Of a DNA stretch of 51,554 nt, positions 1-7,213 are shown piece by piece. Under the pieces are notes generated by a model that saw only the letters and a list, made by a program, of their open reading frames with translations, had not been told where the DNA came from and did not search any database. Numbering within the stretch: position 1 is the stretch's first letter; each line of letters begins with the position of its first letter. The stretch comes from an uncultured Collinsella sp. (GTDB taxonomy: Bacteria > Actinomycetota > Coriobacteriia > Coriobacteriales > Coriobacteriaceae): the NCBI GenBank assembly GCA_959606065.1, contig CAUHHV010000015.1:1-51554 (forward strand). Direction: 5' to 3'. Both the position numbers and the translations under genes were made by a program.

Positions 1-194
1 TGTGGGGTCACCGCGCGGTCCGCATCTGATGGTGTCGACGTCAATGGTATACGGGTGCATCATCGACGTCTTCAATACAGAAAATATCAGTGCGGAATGT
101 TCTGAAAAGCAACACCAGGGCGGGCCCTGCGTTAACGCGGCAGAGGGGGAGTGAGATTCCTTGATCGCTCACTTAATCTAATAGGAAATTGAGC
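1..194. other. unassigned window edge, possible tail of an upstream gene
   Basis: Two plus-strand frames are open from the window edge: one to a stop near 111 and one to a stop at 152-154. Neither translation has a motif I can assign with confidence. The frame ending near 111 contains DGVDVNGIRVH, which faintly recalls the C-terminal part of dihydrodipicolinate reductase, but it stops too early for that family. No gene is called. Confidence 0.25.
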
Positions 195-220
195 GAGGCC
201 GGAGCTTTAGCTCCGGCCTC
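195..220. repeat. perfect hairpin, 12-bp arms
   Basis: GAGGCCGGAGCT and its exact reverse complement are separated by only TT. No T-run follows on the plus strand, so a classic intrinsic terminator is not obvious. It begins a run of palindromic DNA that continues to 463. Confidence 0.8.
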
Positions 221-227
221 CCCATAT

Positions 228-285
228 AAGGGCTCGGCTTTGCCGAGCCACCAAATAAGGGCTCGGCTTTGCCGAGCCACCAAAT
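228..285. repeat. tandem 29-bp duplication, each copy a hairpin
   Basis: The units 228-256 and 257-285 are identical. Each contains GGCTCGGC, TTT, GCCGAGCC (231-249 and 260-278), so the duplication makes two consecutive small hairpins. No coding role is apparent. Two copies without unique spacers do not make a CRISPR array. Confidence 0.9.
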
Positions 286-338
286 TTGCATCAGTCCCAG
301 AACATGTTTGAGAACTGTGCCTGGAGTATGTGTTGGTA

Positions 339-463
339 GGCCCCGAATCGGTGCTGCCTCCCGGCGCATTCCGCAGGGGGAGCGATATTTTGCAGCACGA
401 AGTGCGCAGCAAAATATCGCTCATGCCCGAGGACGCGCCGGGAGGCAGCACCGATTCGGGGCC
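339..463. repeat. 125-bp nested palindrome
   Basis: The outer arms 339-367 and 435-463 are 29 bp and perfectly complementary. The inner arms 381-393 and 409-421 are 13 bp and perfect. They are separated by symmetric 13-nt unpaired segments (368-380, 422-434) and a 15-nt central loop. The element could form a large cruciform or RNA stem. It lies about 60 bp upstream of the tRNA-Leu promoter and encodes no recognisable protein. Confidence 0.9.
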
Positions 464-502
464 GGACATGCGGATCTACCTGCGCAATTACAAATTCGTA
501 AA

Positions 503-550
503 CTTTTTTGAAAAAAGTGCTTGCACAGTTCTCGAATCATAGGTTATTAT
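503..550 (+). promoter_or_regulatory. tRNA-Leu promoter with A/T upstream element
   Basis: A TTTTTTGAAAAAAG block sits just before a -35 TTGCAC (521-526). The -10 is TATTAT (545-550, spacer 18) or TTATTA (544-549, spacer 17). The same upstream block recurs before the tRNA-Gly genes at 4033 and 6380. Confidence 0.75.
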
Positions 551-607
551 CTTCCTCGTTGAACGCGCGGGTCTAACAAAGCGATCCGCGGATCAACAAC
601 ATAGCAT

Positions 608-697
608 GTCGGAGTGGCGGAATTGGCAGACGCGCTAGCTTGAGGTGCTAGTGACCGCTTTTTGGTCATGCGGGTTCAAGTCCCGCCTCCGACACCA
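608..697 (+). tRNA. tRNA-Leu (GAG)
   Basis: The acceptor stem GTCGGAG pairs with CTCCGAC (687-693), followed by discriminator A and encoded CCA. The anticodon stem CTAGC/GCTAG encloses loop TTGAGGT, giving anticodon GAG. A long variable arm (TGACC...GGTCA), typical of class II tRNA-Leu, is present. Confidence 0.96.
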
Positions 698-708
698 TCG
701 CATTTGAG

Positions 709-730
709 AAGCCTCTTCGGAGGCTTTTTT
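709..730 (+). terminator. intrinsic terminator after tRNA-Leu
   Basis: Stem AAGCCTC/GAGGCTT closed by a short TTCG-type loop and running into six T residues. It lies 12 bp after the tRNA CCA and ends transcription before the phosphatase gene. Confidence 0.85.
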
Positions 731-756
731 GTTACCGATAGACGGTGGGGTCCACG

Positions 757-3102
757 ATGGAAACGCTTGAACGCAACGAGTGGGCAGACGTTGCCCAACT
801 AGTCGAGATCACGAGCGATGCTGTCATCATCTGCGAGCTCGACGGAACCATTCTGCATGTGAATAACCGCTTACTTGGTTTGATGTGCGAGGAACGCGCC
901 GACGTCATCGGTGGAGATGTTAAAGACGTCCTGTACTCGTCCGCTTTTGAACGTGCGACGGAACATCGTCTGCCATTTGAAACTGATGGCTCCGAGAACG
1001 AACTGATGCTCAAGCTAAGTGACGGCTCTTTTATTCCCGTCTTGGTTCGTGCGGGCTCCGTAACGCCTCCACGCATCTTTGGGCGCCGCGCACCACGTGT
1101 CCTGGTGGCGCTTCACAGTATCGAGGAACAGTATTCTCACGACCGTCAGCTCAAGCGTGCGTTATCGGAGCTTAGAGTGGCGAACAAGCGTCTCTCTGGG
1201 ACGCTCTCGGTCATTATGAGCACTGTGGGCTCCGATGAGTTACCCAGCCTGCTTGATACCGTTTTGAACCAGCTTGTAGGAACGCTCGATGCTTCGGGTG
1301 CCGCTATCTATTTTTCTGAGAGCGGCGGCTTTAAGCTTCGCGGTGTTTCCAAGGAGCTGTACGACAGCTACCTGCCCGAGTTTTTGCCGTATGGCGCTGG
1401 CATTCCGACGTATGTTCTTCGCGAGTCGCGTGCCTGTCGCTTGTCGATCCAACAGGACCTTGAGGGCGATAAGGCCGCCTCCGGTATGTTCATGGACCTG
1501 GATAATCGTTCAAAGCACCTGTTGCGCATGCAGGATATGCCTCCGTACCGCAGTGAAATCTGTCTTCCCGTTTTTTACGGTACGCAGATCCTCGGCGTGC
1601 TGGAAGTTGGTTGGAAACGCCCCCAGGCACCGCTCGCCTATGACGTTAATGTGCTCGAGGTCATTTGCGATTACCTGTCTATCCAGCTGGTCGGCATGGC
1701 ATCGAGCCTTCGCTCCCGTCGCACGGCCGAGCTTGGTCGTTCCCTCAATGTGCTGCGTGATGAGTTGTTTACCTTTCTAGACGATTCCGCCGCGGCTACC
1801 CAGGCGGTGTCGTCCGAGATCTGCAATATGCTCAACTGCCATTTTTGCCCTGTTGAGTATGACGCCAGTCTGGATTCCTACGTCATAGATTTTGAAGGCG
1901 GCAGTCGCGTTGCTTTGCCGGACGATCCCGAGAAGCTTTTCTTTTCCACGACGGCGCCAGCGGCACGTCTGGGGGCTGCCCCTGATGGCTTTGAGGCATC
2001 TGTTTTGGGCGGCACGAGTGCCGAGGACCTTAAACACGTCCGTATAACTCGCGTTGACGAATCGATGCCTATGGGAGGCTGGCTTAGAGCGCATGGCCTG
2101 CCTTGCCAGGGTCTCTACGTCGACGCCGGCATCGAGGCGGGGCGCCCGCGCTCTGAGGGCGATGGCAAGCACAGTAACGACGCGATCGTTCCTGCTTCTG
2201 TTGCGAAGGGCCCGACGACGCGCGCGCTGCTGCTTCGTGATGGTAGCCAAGAGCCGATTGATGACCTTGAATATGATTACTTGGTGCACTTGGCTCATGA
2301 CTTTGAACTGATCTATGAAGGCGAATCTCAAAAGCGTGAGGAGCGCCATATCGCTCAGACCCTCCAGATTGGCATGAGAAATTCACTGGGGGATGTTCCG
2401 GGAATCGCCGCCGATTCGGTGTACCTGTCGGCCACGAACTCGGCGTTGGTCGGCGGCGATTTCTATACGCTCATCCGTCTTCCCGACGATTGCGCCGTCA
2501 TGATTCTGGGCGATGTGTCTGGCAAAGGCATTGAGGCTGCATCGATGTCCGCGCTCGTCAAGACGGCCCTGACGGCATATGCCTGGGAGGGCGCTGGACC
2601 GGCCCGCATGGCACGCTCCCTTAACAGCATGCTCATGGGCTTTTCGAGGGTCGAGACGTTCGTGACGGCCTTTATCGCCAAGATTGACCTTAAAGCCGGA
2701 CGCGCAACGTATTGTTCGGCGGGCCATCCTCCGACCATGGTCATCAGGCCAGAGTCGATGCCGCTGGGTGGCGGCGAGGCCCGTGGGGGGGAGGTCGAGC
2801 TGCTTGGATGCCAATCGGGGGTAATCGGTGCCTTTGAGAGCATGGTATACGAGACAGGCGTGTTTACGTTCGCTCCTGGTGACATGCTATTTATGTACAC
2901 CGACGGAACAATCGAAGCGCGTGACCGCTCGGGTGCTTTCTTTGGCGAGCAGCGCCTTCGCGACCTTCTGCTCTCTGTCTCGGGTGAGGGCGTGTCGGGC
3001 ATTTGCGGCAAGGTCTTGGGCGAGCTTGACCGATTTACCGAATCGGCGCTGGACGATGACATTGCATTGGTGTCCCTTGAGTTTTTACGGGGTCGTTCAT
3101 AG
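757..3102 (+). CDS. PAS-GAF-SpoIIE (PP2C-type) serine phosphatase
   Basis: A 781-residue cytoplasmic signalling phosphatase. In order: a PAS-like sensor (about residues 8-110), a GAF domain (about 145-320), a linker region, and a C-terminal SpoIIE/RsbU-type PP2C domain (about 540-780). Metal-binding motifs are visible: GGDF near 566, GDVSGKG near 585, SAGHPP near 654, YTDG near 714 and DDDI near 766. This family dephosphorylates STAS anti-anti-sigma proteins, and a STAS/HATPase protein is encoded next, so the pair probably forms a partner-switching module. The ATG at 757 has a GGTGGGG stretch 6 nt upstream; a GTG at 745 is the alternative start. The input signal and the controlled target are unknown. 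Confidence 0.88.
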   Translation: METLERNEWADVAQLVEITSDAVIICELDGTILHVNNRLLGLMCEERADVIGGDVKDVLYSSAFERATEHRLPFETDGSENELMLKLSDGSFIPVLVRAGSVTPPRIFGRRAPRVLVALHSIEEQYSHDRQLKRALSELRVANKRLSGTLSVIMSTVGSDELPSLLDTVLNQLVGTLDASGAAIYFSESGGFKLRGVSKELYDSYLPEFLPYGAGIPTYVLRESRACRLSIQQDLEGDKAASGMFMDLDNRSKHLLRMQDMPPYRSEICLPVFYGTQILGVLEVGWKRPQAPLAYDVNVLEVICDYLSIQLVGMASSLRSRRTAELGRSLNVLRDELFTFLDDSAAATQAVSSEICNMLNCHFCPVEYDASLDSYVIDFEGGSRVALPDDPEKLFFSTTAPAARLGAAPDGFEASVLGGTSAEDLKHVRITRVDESMPMGGWLRAHGLPCQGLYVDAGIEAGRPRSEGDGKHSNDAIVPASVAKGPTTRALLLRDGSQEPIDDLEYDYLVHLAHDFELIYEGESQKREERHIAQTLQIGMRNSLGDVPGIAADSVYLSATNSALVGGDFYTLIRLPDDCAVMILGDVSGKGIEAASMSALVKTALTAYAWEGAGPARMARSLNSMLMGFSRVETFVTAFIAKIDLKAGRATYCSAGHPPTMVIRPESMPLGGGEARGGEVELLGCQSGVIGAFESMVYETGVFTFAPGDMLFMYTDGTIEARDRSGAFFGEQRLRDLLLSVSGEGVSGICGKVLGELDRFTESALDDDIALVSLEFLRGRS

Positions 3103-3180
3103 ACGACGCTGGGCGGGCTGAATCCGTACGGTTGGGGAAACGAATGCATCGAGTGGGCTTTTTTGGGGAATCATGGTCGT

Positions 3181-3927
3181 ATGAATGAGTGGAATGACAT
3201 AGCGGTTTTGACGCCACCAGGCGATATCGACATCGCCACGGTGCCTGCGCTGCGTCGGCGGTTGGATGCTTTGATTGGCCGCGGCGTGCGTCGTGTCGTC
3301 ATCAACTGTCAGGCTGTTAGCTTTATCGATTCGACGGGCTTGGCATTCCTGCTTACGTGCGCTCGTGAGCTCATGAGGCGAGAAGGCCTGCTTTCGCTCG
3401 TCAATGCATCGGGTGAAGTTGTTCGCTTTTTGGAGATTGCTCGGCTTGTCGATATCCTTCATGTCGCGGGGCCGGCACGGGAGTCTATTCCCGCCATTCC
3501 GGTGGGGGAGCTGCCTCGCTGGAGTAAGAGCGTCGAGGTCCGTCAGGGTATCGAGAATCTTCCATACTACCGACATCGCATCGCCGAACTCCTTGAATCG
3601 CTTCCGTTGCGCCGTGACGAGCGCTACGATGTCGCATTGGCGTCGGGGGAGGCGCTGGGTAATGCCTATGACCATGCGGGCGGTATCGGGTGCGTCCTGA
3701 CGGTTCAGGCCTATGGCGATCGCGTTGTGGTTGAGGTGCTTGATCGAGGTGCCGGCTATTCTATCGAGGAAACGAGCGAACCGGTCGCATCAGAGGAGCG
3801 CGGCCGTGGTATCAAGCTTATGCGTATGCTCGTCGATAACGTGGAGGTTGCTCGTCGTACGGACGGCGCCGGCACGCGCGTGCAGATGGTGAAGCTGTTT
3901 AGCGGAGCGCTGGAATCGTGTGCCTAG
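3181..3927 (+). CDS. fused STAS anti-anti-sigma and HATPase (RsbW-like) protein
   Basis: A 248-residue protein joining two partner-switch parts that are usually separate. The N-terminal STAS domain (about 1-100) has FIDSTG near residue 48, including the phosphorylatable serine position. The C-terminal GHKL ATPase domain (about 115-245) has an N-box (EALGNAYDHA near 157), G1 (DRGAGY near 188) and G2 (GRGIKLM near 208). By family knowledge the kinase half would phosphorylate a STAS serine and the upstream SpoIIE phosphatase would reverse it. No sigma factor lies nearby, so the output is unknown. The start is uncertain: a TTG at 3163 is in frame, but the ATG at 3181 fits family length and is preferred. 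Confidence 0.85.
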   Translation: MNEWNDIAVLTPPGDIDIATVPALRRRLDALIGRGVRRVVINCQAVSFIDSTGLAFLLTCARELMRREGLLSLVNASGEVVRFLEIARLVDILHVAGPARESIPAIPVGELPRWSKSVEVRQGIENLPYYRHRIAELLESLPLRRDERYDVALASGEALGNAYDHAGGIGCVLTVQAYGDRVVVEVLDRGAGYSIEETSEPVASEERGRGIKLMRMLVDNVEVARRTDGAGTRVQMVKLFSGALESCA

Positions 3928-3970
3928 CCAATCGCTTTAGCGCGTTTAGCTACTAAGAACATGCGGCAGA

Positions 3971-4020
3971 CAAGTTTTTTGAAAAAAGTACTTGCGTCTT
4001 TTGGACAACTCGCGTAAATT
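3971..4020 (+). promoter_or_regulatory. promoter of the tRNA-Gly/tRNA-Cys cluster
   Basis: AGTTTTTTGAAAAAAGTACT leads into -35 TTGCGT (3992-3997). A 17-nt spacer is followed by -10 TAAATT (4015-4020). The upstream A/T block matches those before the tRNA genes at 608 and 6380. Confidence 0.8.
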
Positions 4021-4032
4021 AATAACCCGCAA

Positions 4033-4108
4033 GCGGACATGGCTCAGTTGGTAGAGCACAACCTTGCCAAGGTTGGGGTCGCGGGTTCGAGCCCCGTTGT
4101 CCGCTCCA
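4033..4108 (+). tRNA. tRNA-Gly (GCC), copy 1
   Basis: A 76-nt cloverleaf with acceptor GCGGACA/TGTCCGC, discriminator T and encoded CCA. The anticodon loop TTGCCAA gives GCC. The sequence is identical to the copies at 4260 and 6380. Confidence 0.97.
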
Positions 4109-4118
4109 TTGCATTTCC

Positions 4119-4142
4119 GGACCGTCTAAAGCGGTCCTTTTT
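4119..4142 (+). terminator. terminator-like hairpin between tRNA-Gly and tRNA-Cys
   Basis: GGACCG/CGGTCC stem followed by TTTTT. It sits immediately before tRNA-Cys, so it may give partial termination or a processing point. Confidence 0.7.
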
Positions 4143-4143
4143 C

Positions 4144-4217
4144 GGCGAAGTGGCCAAGTGGTAAGGCAGAGGCCTGCAAAGCCTTTACCCCCGGTTCGAA
4201 TCCGGGCTTCGCCTCCA
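4144..4217 (+). tRNA. tRNA-Cys (GCA)
   Basis: A 74-nt cloverleaf with acceptor GGCGAAG/CTTCGCC, discriminator T and encoded CCA. The anticodon loop CTGCAAA gives GCA. Confidence 0.96.
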
Positions 4218-4226
4218 GGCAACATC

Positions 4227-4253
4227 CGGGCGCTCCGGCGCCCGTTTTGTTTT
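4227..4253 (+). terminator. intrinsic terminator after tRNA-Cys
   Basis: CGGGCGC, TCCG, GCGCCCG stem-loop followed by TTTTGTTTT, just before the second tRNA-Gly. Confidence 0.8.
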
Positions 4254-4259
4254 ACATAT

Positions 4260-4335
4260 GCGGACATGGCTCAGTTGGTAGAGCACAACCTTGCCAAGGT
4301 TGGGGTCGCGGGTTCGAGCCCCGTTGTCCGCTCCA
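4260..4335 (+). tRNA. tRNA-Gly (GCC), copy 2
   Basis: Identical in sequence to the tRNA-Gly at 4033-4108, with encoded CCA. No promoter of its own is evident, so it probably depends on read-through from the cluster promoter near 3992. Confidence 0.97.
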
Positions 4336-4343
4336 AACGCAAC

Positions 4344-4373
4344 AGCCCGACTACTACGGTAGCCGGGCTTTTT
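4344..4373 (+). terminator. intrinsic terminator after the tRNA cluster
   Basis: AGCCCG...CGGGCT outer stem with an inner CTAC/GGTAG pairing, followed by TTTTT. Confidence 0.75.
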
Positions 4374-4513
4374 CGTACCCATCGTATGGGCTCGAACCCG
4401 AGAGGGAGCGAGCGTTTTGGGGCGTGGCTGTGGCGTTGTTTGCCGCGAATGTCCGCTTTGGGCGTATCATCGTGGGCATCTCGCAAAACCTCGTTGCAAG
4501 GGAGACTCATCCC

Positions 4514-6247
4514 ATGGCTACAGAAAAGTCCTCGTCGCGCCCATGGATGTCCGATGCCGCGATCTATCAGATCTATCCGCGCTCGTTTAAGGATTCGACT
4601 GGTTCGGGTCTGGGCGATATCGCGGGCATTACCCAGCAGATGGACTATCTTGAGCGGCTGGGTATCGAGGCCATCTGGCTGAGCCCGTTTTACCCATCGC
4701 CTCTTGTCGATGGTGGCTATGATGTGGCAGACTACTGCGATGTCGATCCACGTCTCGGCTCGCTTGACGACTTCGATGACATGATCGCCGCGGCTCACGC
4801 GCGCGGCATCAAGGTCATCGTCGACATCGTGCCCAACCATTCGTCCAACCAGCACCCCTGGTTCAAAGCCGCTCTTGTCGCCGGCCCCGGATCGCCCGAG
4901 CGCGCCCGCTATATCTTCCGCGATGGTCGCGGCGAGCACGGTGAGCTGCCTCCCACCAATTGGAATGCCAACTTTGGCGGCCCCGCCTGGACGCGTGTTG
5001 CGGACGGTCAGTGGTATCTGCACATGTTTACGCCCGAGCAGCCGGACTTTGACTGGTCATGCCCCGAGGTTCGCGCGTTCTTTTGCAACGTTCTGGCGTT
5101 TTGGAGCGATCGAGACGTCGACGGCTTTCGCATTGATGTGGCACACGGTCTCGCCAAGGATCTCGACCGCGATGATCTCGACCAGTGGCATCTCGCCGAG
5201 GGCGATGACATGGTTGACGACGGCACCCATCCGCTGTGGGATCGCAATGAGGTTCACGAGATCTATCGCGAGTGGCGCCGCGTGTTCGACCGCTATAATC
5301 CGCCGCGCAGTGCCGTTGCCGAGGCGTGGGTGCTGCCCGAGCGCCAGTATCTCTACTCGCGCCCAAGCGAGCTTGGCCAGACATTTAACTTTGAGTTCGC
5401 CAAGGCCACTTGGACCTATGATGACATGCACGCTGCAATTGAGGAGGGCTTGAAGGCAGCCATCGAATCCGATTCCGCCTCGACCTGGGTACTCTCCAAC
5501 CACGATGTGCCGCGCGTGGCGACGCGCTATGCCCTGCCGCAGATCAAGGCGACGCGCTACCACCAGATTGCGCTCGACTGGCTCTTACGCGACGGGTCGT
5601 CTTATGACGAGGACCGTGAACTCGGCGAGCGCCGCGCGCGGGCGGCCCTTTTGCTCGAGCTGGCGCTTCCGGGCTCGGCATACGTGTATCAGGGTGAGGA
5701 GCTCGGCCTTTTTGAGGTGGCTGATATCCCGTGGGCTGCACTCGAAGATCCCACTGCGACCAATACGCACGGACCGAAGCGCGAGAAGGGGCGCGACGGC
5801 TGTCGTGTGCCCCTGCCGTGGGTGGCGGCGGACGATCCCACGCAGGGCGGATCGTTTGGGTTTTCGCCGGCGGACGCCGATGCGGCGCCCCATCTGCCAC
5901 AGCCTGCATGGTTTTCCGATTACGCTGTCGATAGGGAAGAAGCGGACCCGATATCGATGCTTACGCTCTATCGTGACGCCCTCTGGCTGCGGCGCAAGCT
6001 GCACGGGTGCGCTAACGATCTTGCGTGGCTCGATCTTGACGGGCGCACCGGTCTTGCGGATGGTGCCGAGGGCGCCGAGGGCGGTGTCATCGCCTATCGC
6101 CGCGACAACGGCTGGGCGTGTGTGACGAACTTCGGTGCAGCACCCGTGGAGCTGCCGGCGGGCAGGGTCCTGCTCACCTCATCACCGCTCGCAGATGGCA
6201 GGCTCGCGCAGGACAGCTCTGTCTGGATCATGCTCGCTGAGTTGTAG
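4514..6247 (+). CDS. GH13 alpha-glucosidase
   Basis: A 577-residue cytoplasmic glycoside hydrolase of family 13; no signal peptide. All four GH13 signature regions are readable: DIVPNHSS (region I), GFRIDVAHG near residue 203 with the nucleophile Asp (II), AEAW near 270 with the acid/base Glu (III) and SNHD near 328 (IV). The NHDVPRVATRY stretch resembles actinobacterial AglA-type alpha-glucosidases acting on short alpha-glucosides; the exact linkage preference cannot be read. The open frame extends upstream across tRNA-Gly, so the start was set at ATG 4514, which has AGGGAGAC about 10 nt upstream. It stands alone, without a transporter or regulator beside it. Confidence 0.9.
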   Translation: MATEKSSSRPWMSDAAIYQIYPRSFKDSTGSGLGDIAGITQQMDYLERLGIEAIWLSPFYPSPLVDGGYDVADYCDVDPRLGSLDDFDDMIAAAHARGIKVIVDIVPNHSSNQHPWFKAALVAGPGSPERARYIFRDGRGEHGELPPTNWNANFGGPAWTRVADGQWYLHMFTPEQPDFDWSCPEVRAFFCNVLAFWSDRDVDGFRIDVAHGLAKDLDRDDLDQWHLAEGDDMVDDGTHPLWDRNEVHEIYREWRRVFDRYNPPRSAVAEAWVLPERQYLYSRPSELGQTFNFEFAKATWTYDDMHAAIEEGLKAAIESDSASTWVLSNHDVPRVATRYALPQIKATRYHQIALDWLLRDGSSYDEDRELGERRARAALLLELALPGSAYVYQGEELGLFEVADIPWAALEDPTATNTHGPKREKGRDGCRVPLPWVAADDPTQGGSFGFSPADADAAPHLPQPAWFSDYAVDREEADPISMLTLYRDALWLRRKLHGCANDLAWLDLDGRTGLADGAEGAEGGVIAYRRDNGWACVTNFGAAPVELPAGRVLLTSSPLADGRLAQDSSVWIMLAEL

Positions 6248-6316
6248 GGGCCTCTTGCGGCGAGTTTGCGTTTGCCTGTGCCTTCCGTGGTGGCTGATGT
6301 CTTCGCGAGGGCGTCG

Positions 6317-6367
6317 TAAAGTTTTTCAAAAAAAGTTCTTGCATAGGATGCGGGCATCACGTAAGAT
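6317..6367 (+). promoter_or_regulatory. promoter of the tRNA-Gly/tRNA-Val pair
   Basis: AAAGTTTTTCAAAAAAAGTT precedes -35 TTGCAT (6339-6344). A 17-nt spacer and -10 TAAGAT (6362-6367) follow. The upstream block matches the other two tRNA promoters in the window. Confidence 0.8.
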
Positions 6368-6379
6368 TAATCCCCGTAA

Positions 6380-6455
6380 GCGGACATGGCTCAGTTGGTA
6401 GAGCACAACCTTGCCAAGGTTGGGGTCGCGGGTTCGAGCCCCGTTGTCCGCTCCA
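6380..6455 (+). tRNA. tRNA-Gly (GCC), copy 3
   Basis: Third identical copy of the 76-nt tRNA-Gly(GCC), with encoded CCA. Only 3 nt separate it from tRNA-Val. Confidence 0.97.
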
Positions 6456-6458
6456 TTT

Positions 6459-6533
6459 GGGCGTTTAGCTCAGGGGGAGAGCGCTTCCCTGACACGGAAG
6501 AGGTCAGAAGTTCAAATCTTCTAACGCCCACCA
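6459..6533 (+). tRNA. tRNA-Val (GAC)
   Basis: Acceptor GGGCGTT/AACGCCC, discriminator A, encoded CCA. Anticodon arm CTTCC, CTGACAC, GGAAG gives GAC. Confidence 0.96.
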
Positions 6534-6540
6534 AATGTTC

Positions 6541-6576
6541 ACAGCCCAGAGGCTTAGCCTCTGGGCTGTTTTGTTT
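6541..6576 (+). terminator. strong intrinsic terminator after tRNA-Val
   Basis: A 13-bp perfect stem (ACAGCCCAGAGGC with its complement) around loop TTA, followed by TTTTGTTTT. Confidence 0.9.
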
Positions 6577-6927
6577 TGCTCGCCAAATGGGTCGCCAAAT
6601 ACGTCACCAAATTTCGAGTTTTTTGATCTTCTGGGATGCTTCTCAGTAGTCATCCGAGAAAACTCTCATCTTCTCTGTTTGCATACACATATCTTTCAAG
6701 GATTCGTGCCGCGGTTACATGGGGCTCGGCAAGGCACGACCGCAACATGTTGGTCAAGCATAATCTTTTGGATTCTTTTGGCGTGAGCGGCTTGGTTTTG
6801 GTAGGATTTGTCAGCGGCTTGACTAAGGGGGTTTTATAACTGCCATGCAGGTAGCCGTGTTGGTAACGTTTTACCGACTTGCCAAGAACCCCTCATAATT
6901 AATGCGTCTGCAAAATGACCAATTGCT
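6577..6927. other. unassigned low-GC gap, possible integration scar
   Basis: No gene is called. The stretch 6582-6613 holds three near-copies of GTCGCCAAAT. On the minus strand one frame reads from about 6662 through this repeat, the terminator and into tRNA-Val (ending near 6499). That is the pattern left when a tyrosine integrase gene ends at its tRNA attachment site. Another minus frame reading upstream of 6650 is open but unrecognisable. The base composition is visibly more AT-rich than the flanking genes. Confidence 0.3.
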
Positions 6928-6940
6928 TTGACCTGCTGAA

Positions 6941-6956
6941 ACACTATATGTTGTGT
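6941..6956. promoter_or_regulatory. NrdR box upstream of nrdD
   Basis: ACACTATATGTTGTGT closely matches the palindromic NrdR-box pattern (ACAnwATATnTwGTGT-like). It lies immediately upstream of the nrdD -35. A much weaker half-match starts at 6975, roughly three helical turns away, as expected for paired NrdR sites. NrdR represses ribonucleotide reductase genes in response to nucleotide pools. Confidence 0.75.
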
Positions 6957-7213
6957 TTGAACTAAAAAAAGAATACAGGATATAGATGCCTCTTTGTCGT
7001 ATGATAGATGGCGGACAGAGAACGAGGACCTTATTTGCCCCATTTGGATAGATCTTTGAGCCGCTTGATCGGCCGCGAGGATTGTCCGCATGAGGACCTA
7101 TGGTTTATCGAGAACACAGATTGCGCGACGGCGCCGCAAGACAGGGGCAAGCCCTGCCGGGCATCGTTTGGCTCTGAAGCGCAATGAGACTACGACGCGA
7201 AAGAGGCAAGAGG
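6957..7213 (+). promoter_or_regulatory. nrdD promoter and long 5' leader
   Basis: -35 TTGAAC (6957-6962) and -10 TATAGA (6981-6986) are 18 nt apart. That would leave a leader of about 220 nt before the nrdD start. The leader has GC-rich pairing potential (for example around 7130-7165), but I cannot match it to a known riboswitch class. No small ORF with a convincing ribosome site was seen. Confidence 0.5.

Noticed and set aside
1..111. C-terminal fragment of dapB at the window edge
   Set aside because: One short motif resembles the family, but the frame stops about 60 residues too early and base composition does not favour coding; not called as a gene.
228..285. Possible CRISPR-like repeat
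   Set aside because: Only two adjacent copies, no unique spacers, no cas genes; simply a tandem duplication of a hairpin.
4380..4420. T-arm-like sequence on the minus strand suggesting a tRNA remnant
   Set aside because: GGGTTCGAGCCC resembles a T-arm, but no acceptor, D-arm or anticodon arm can be built around it.
4247..4513. Extension of the alpha-glucosidase frame upstream through tRNA-Gly copy 2
   Set aside because: The region is occupied by a tRNA gene and its terminator. A normal ribosome site and family-like N-terminus occur at ATG 4514.
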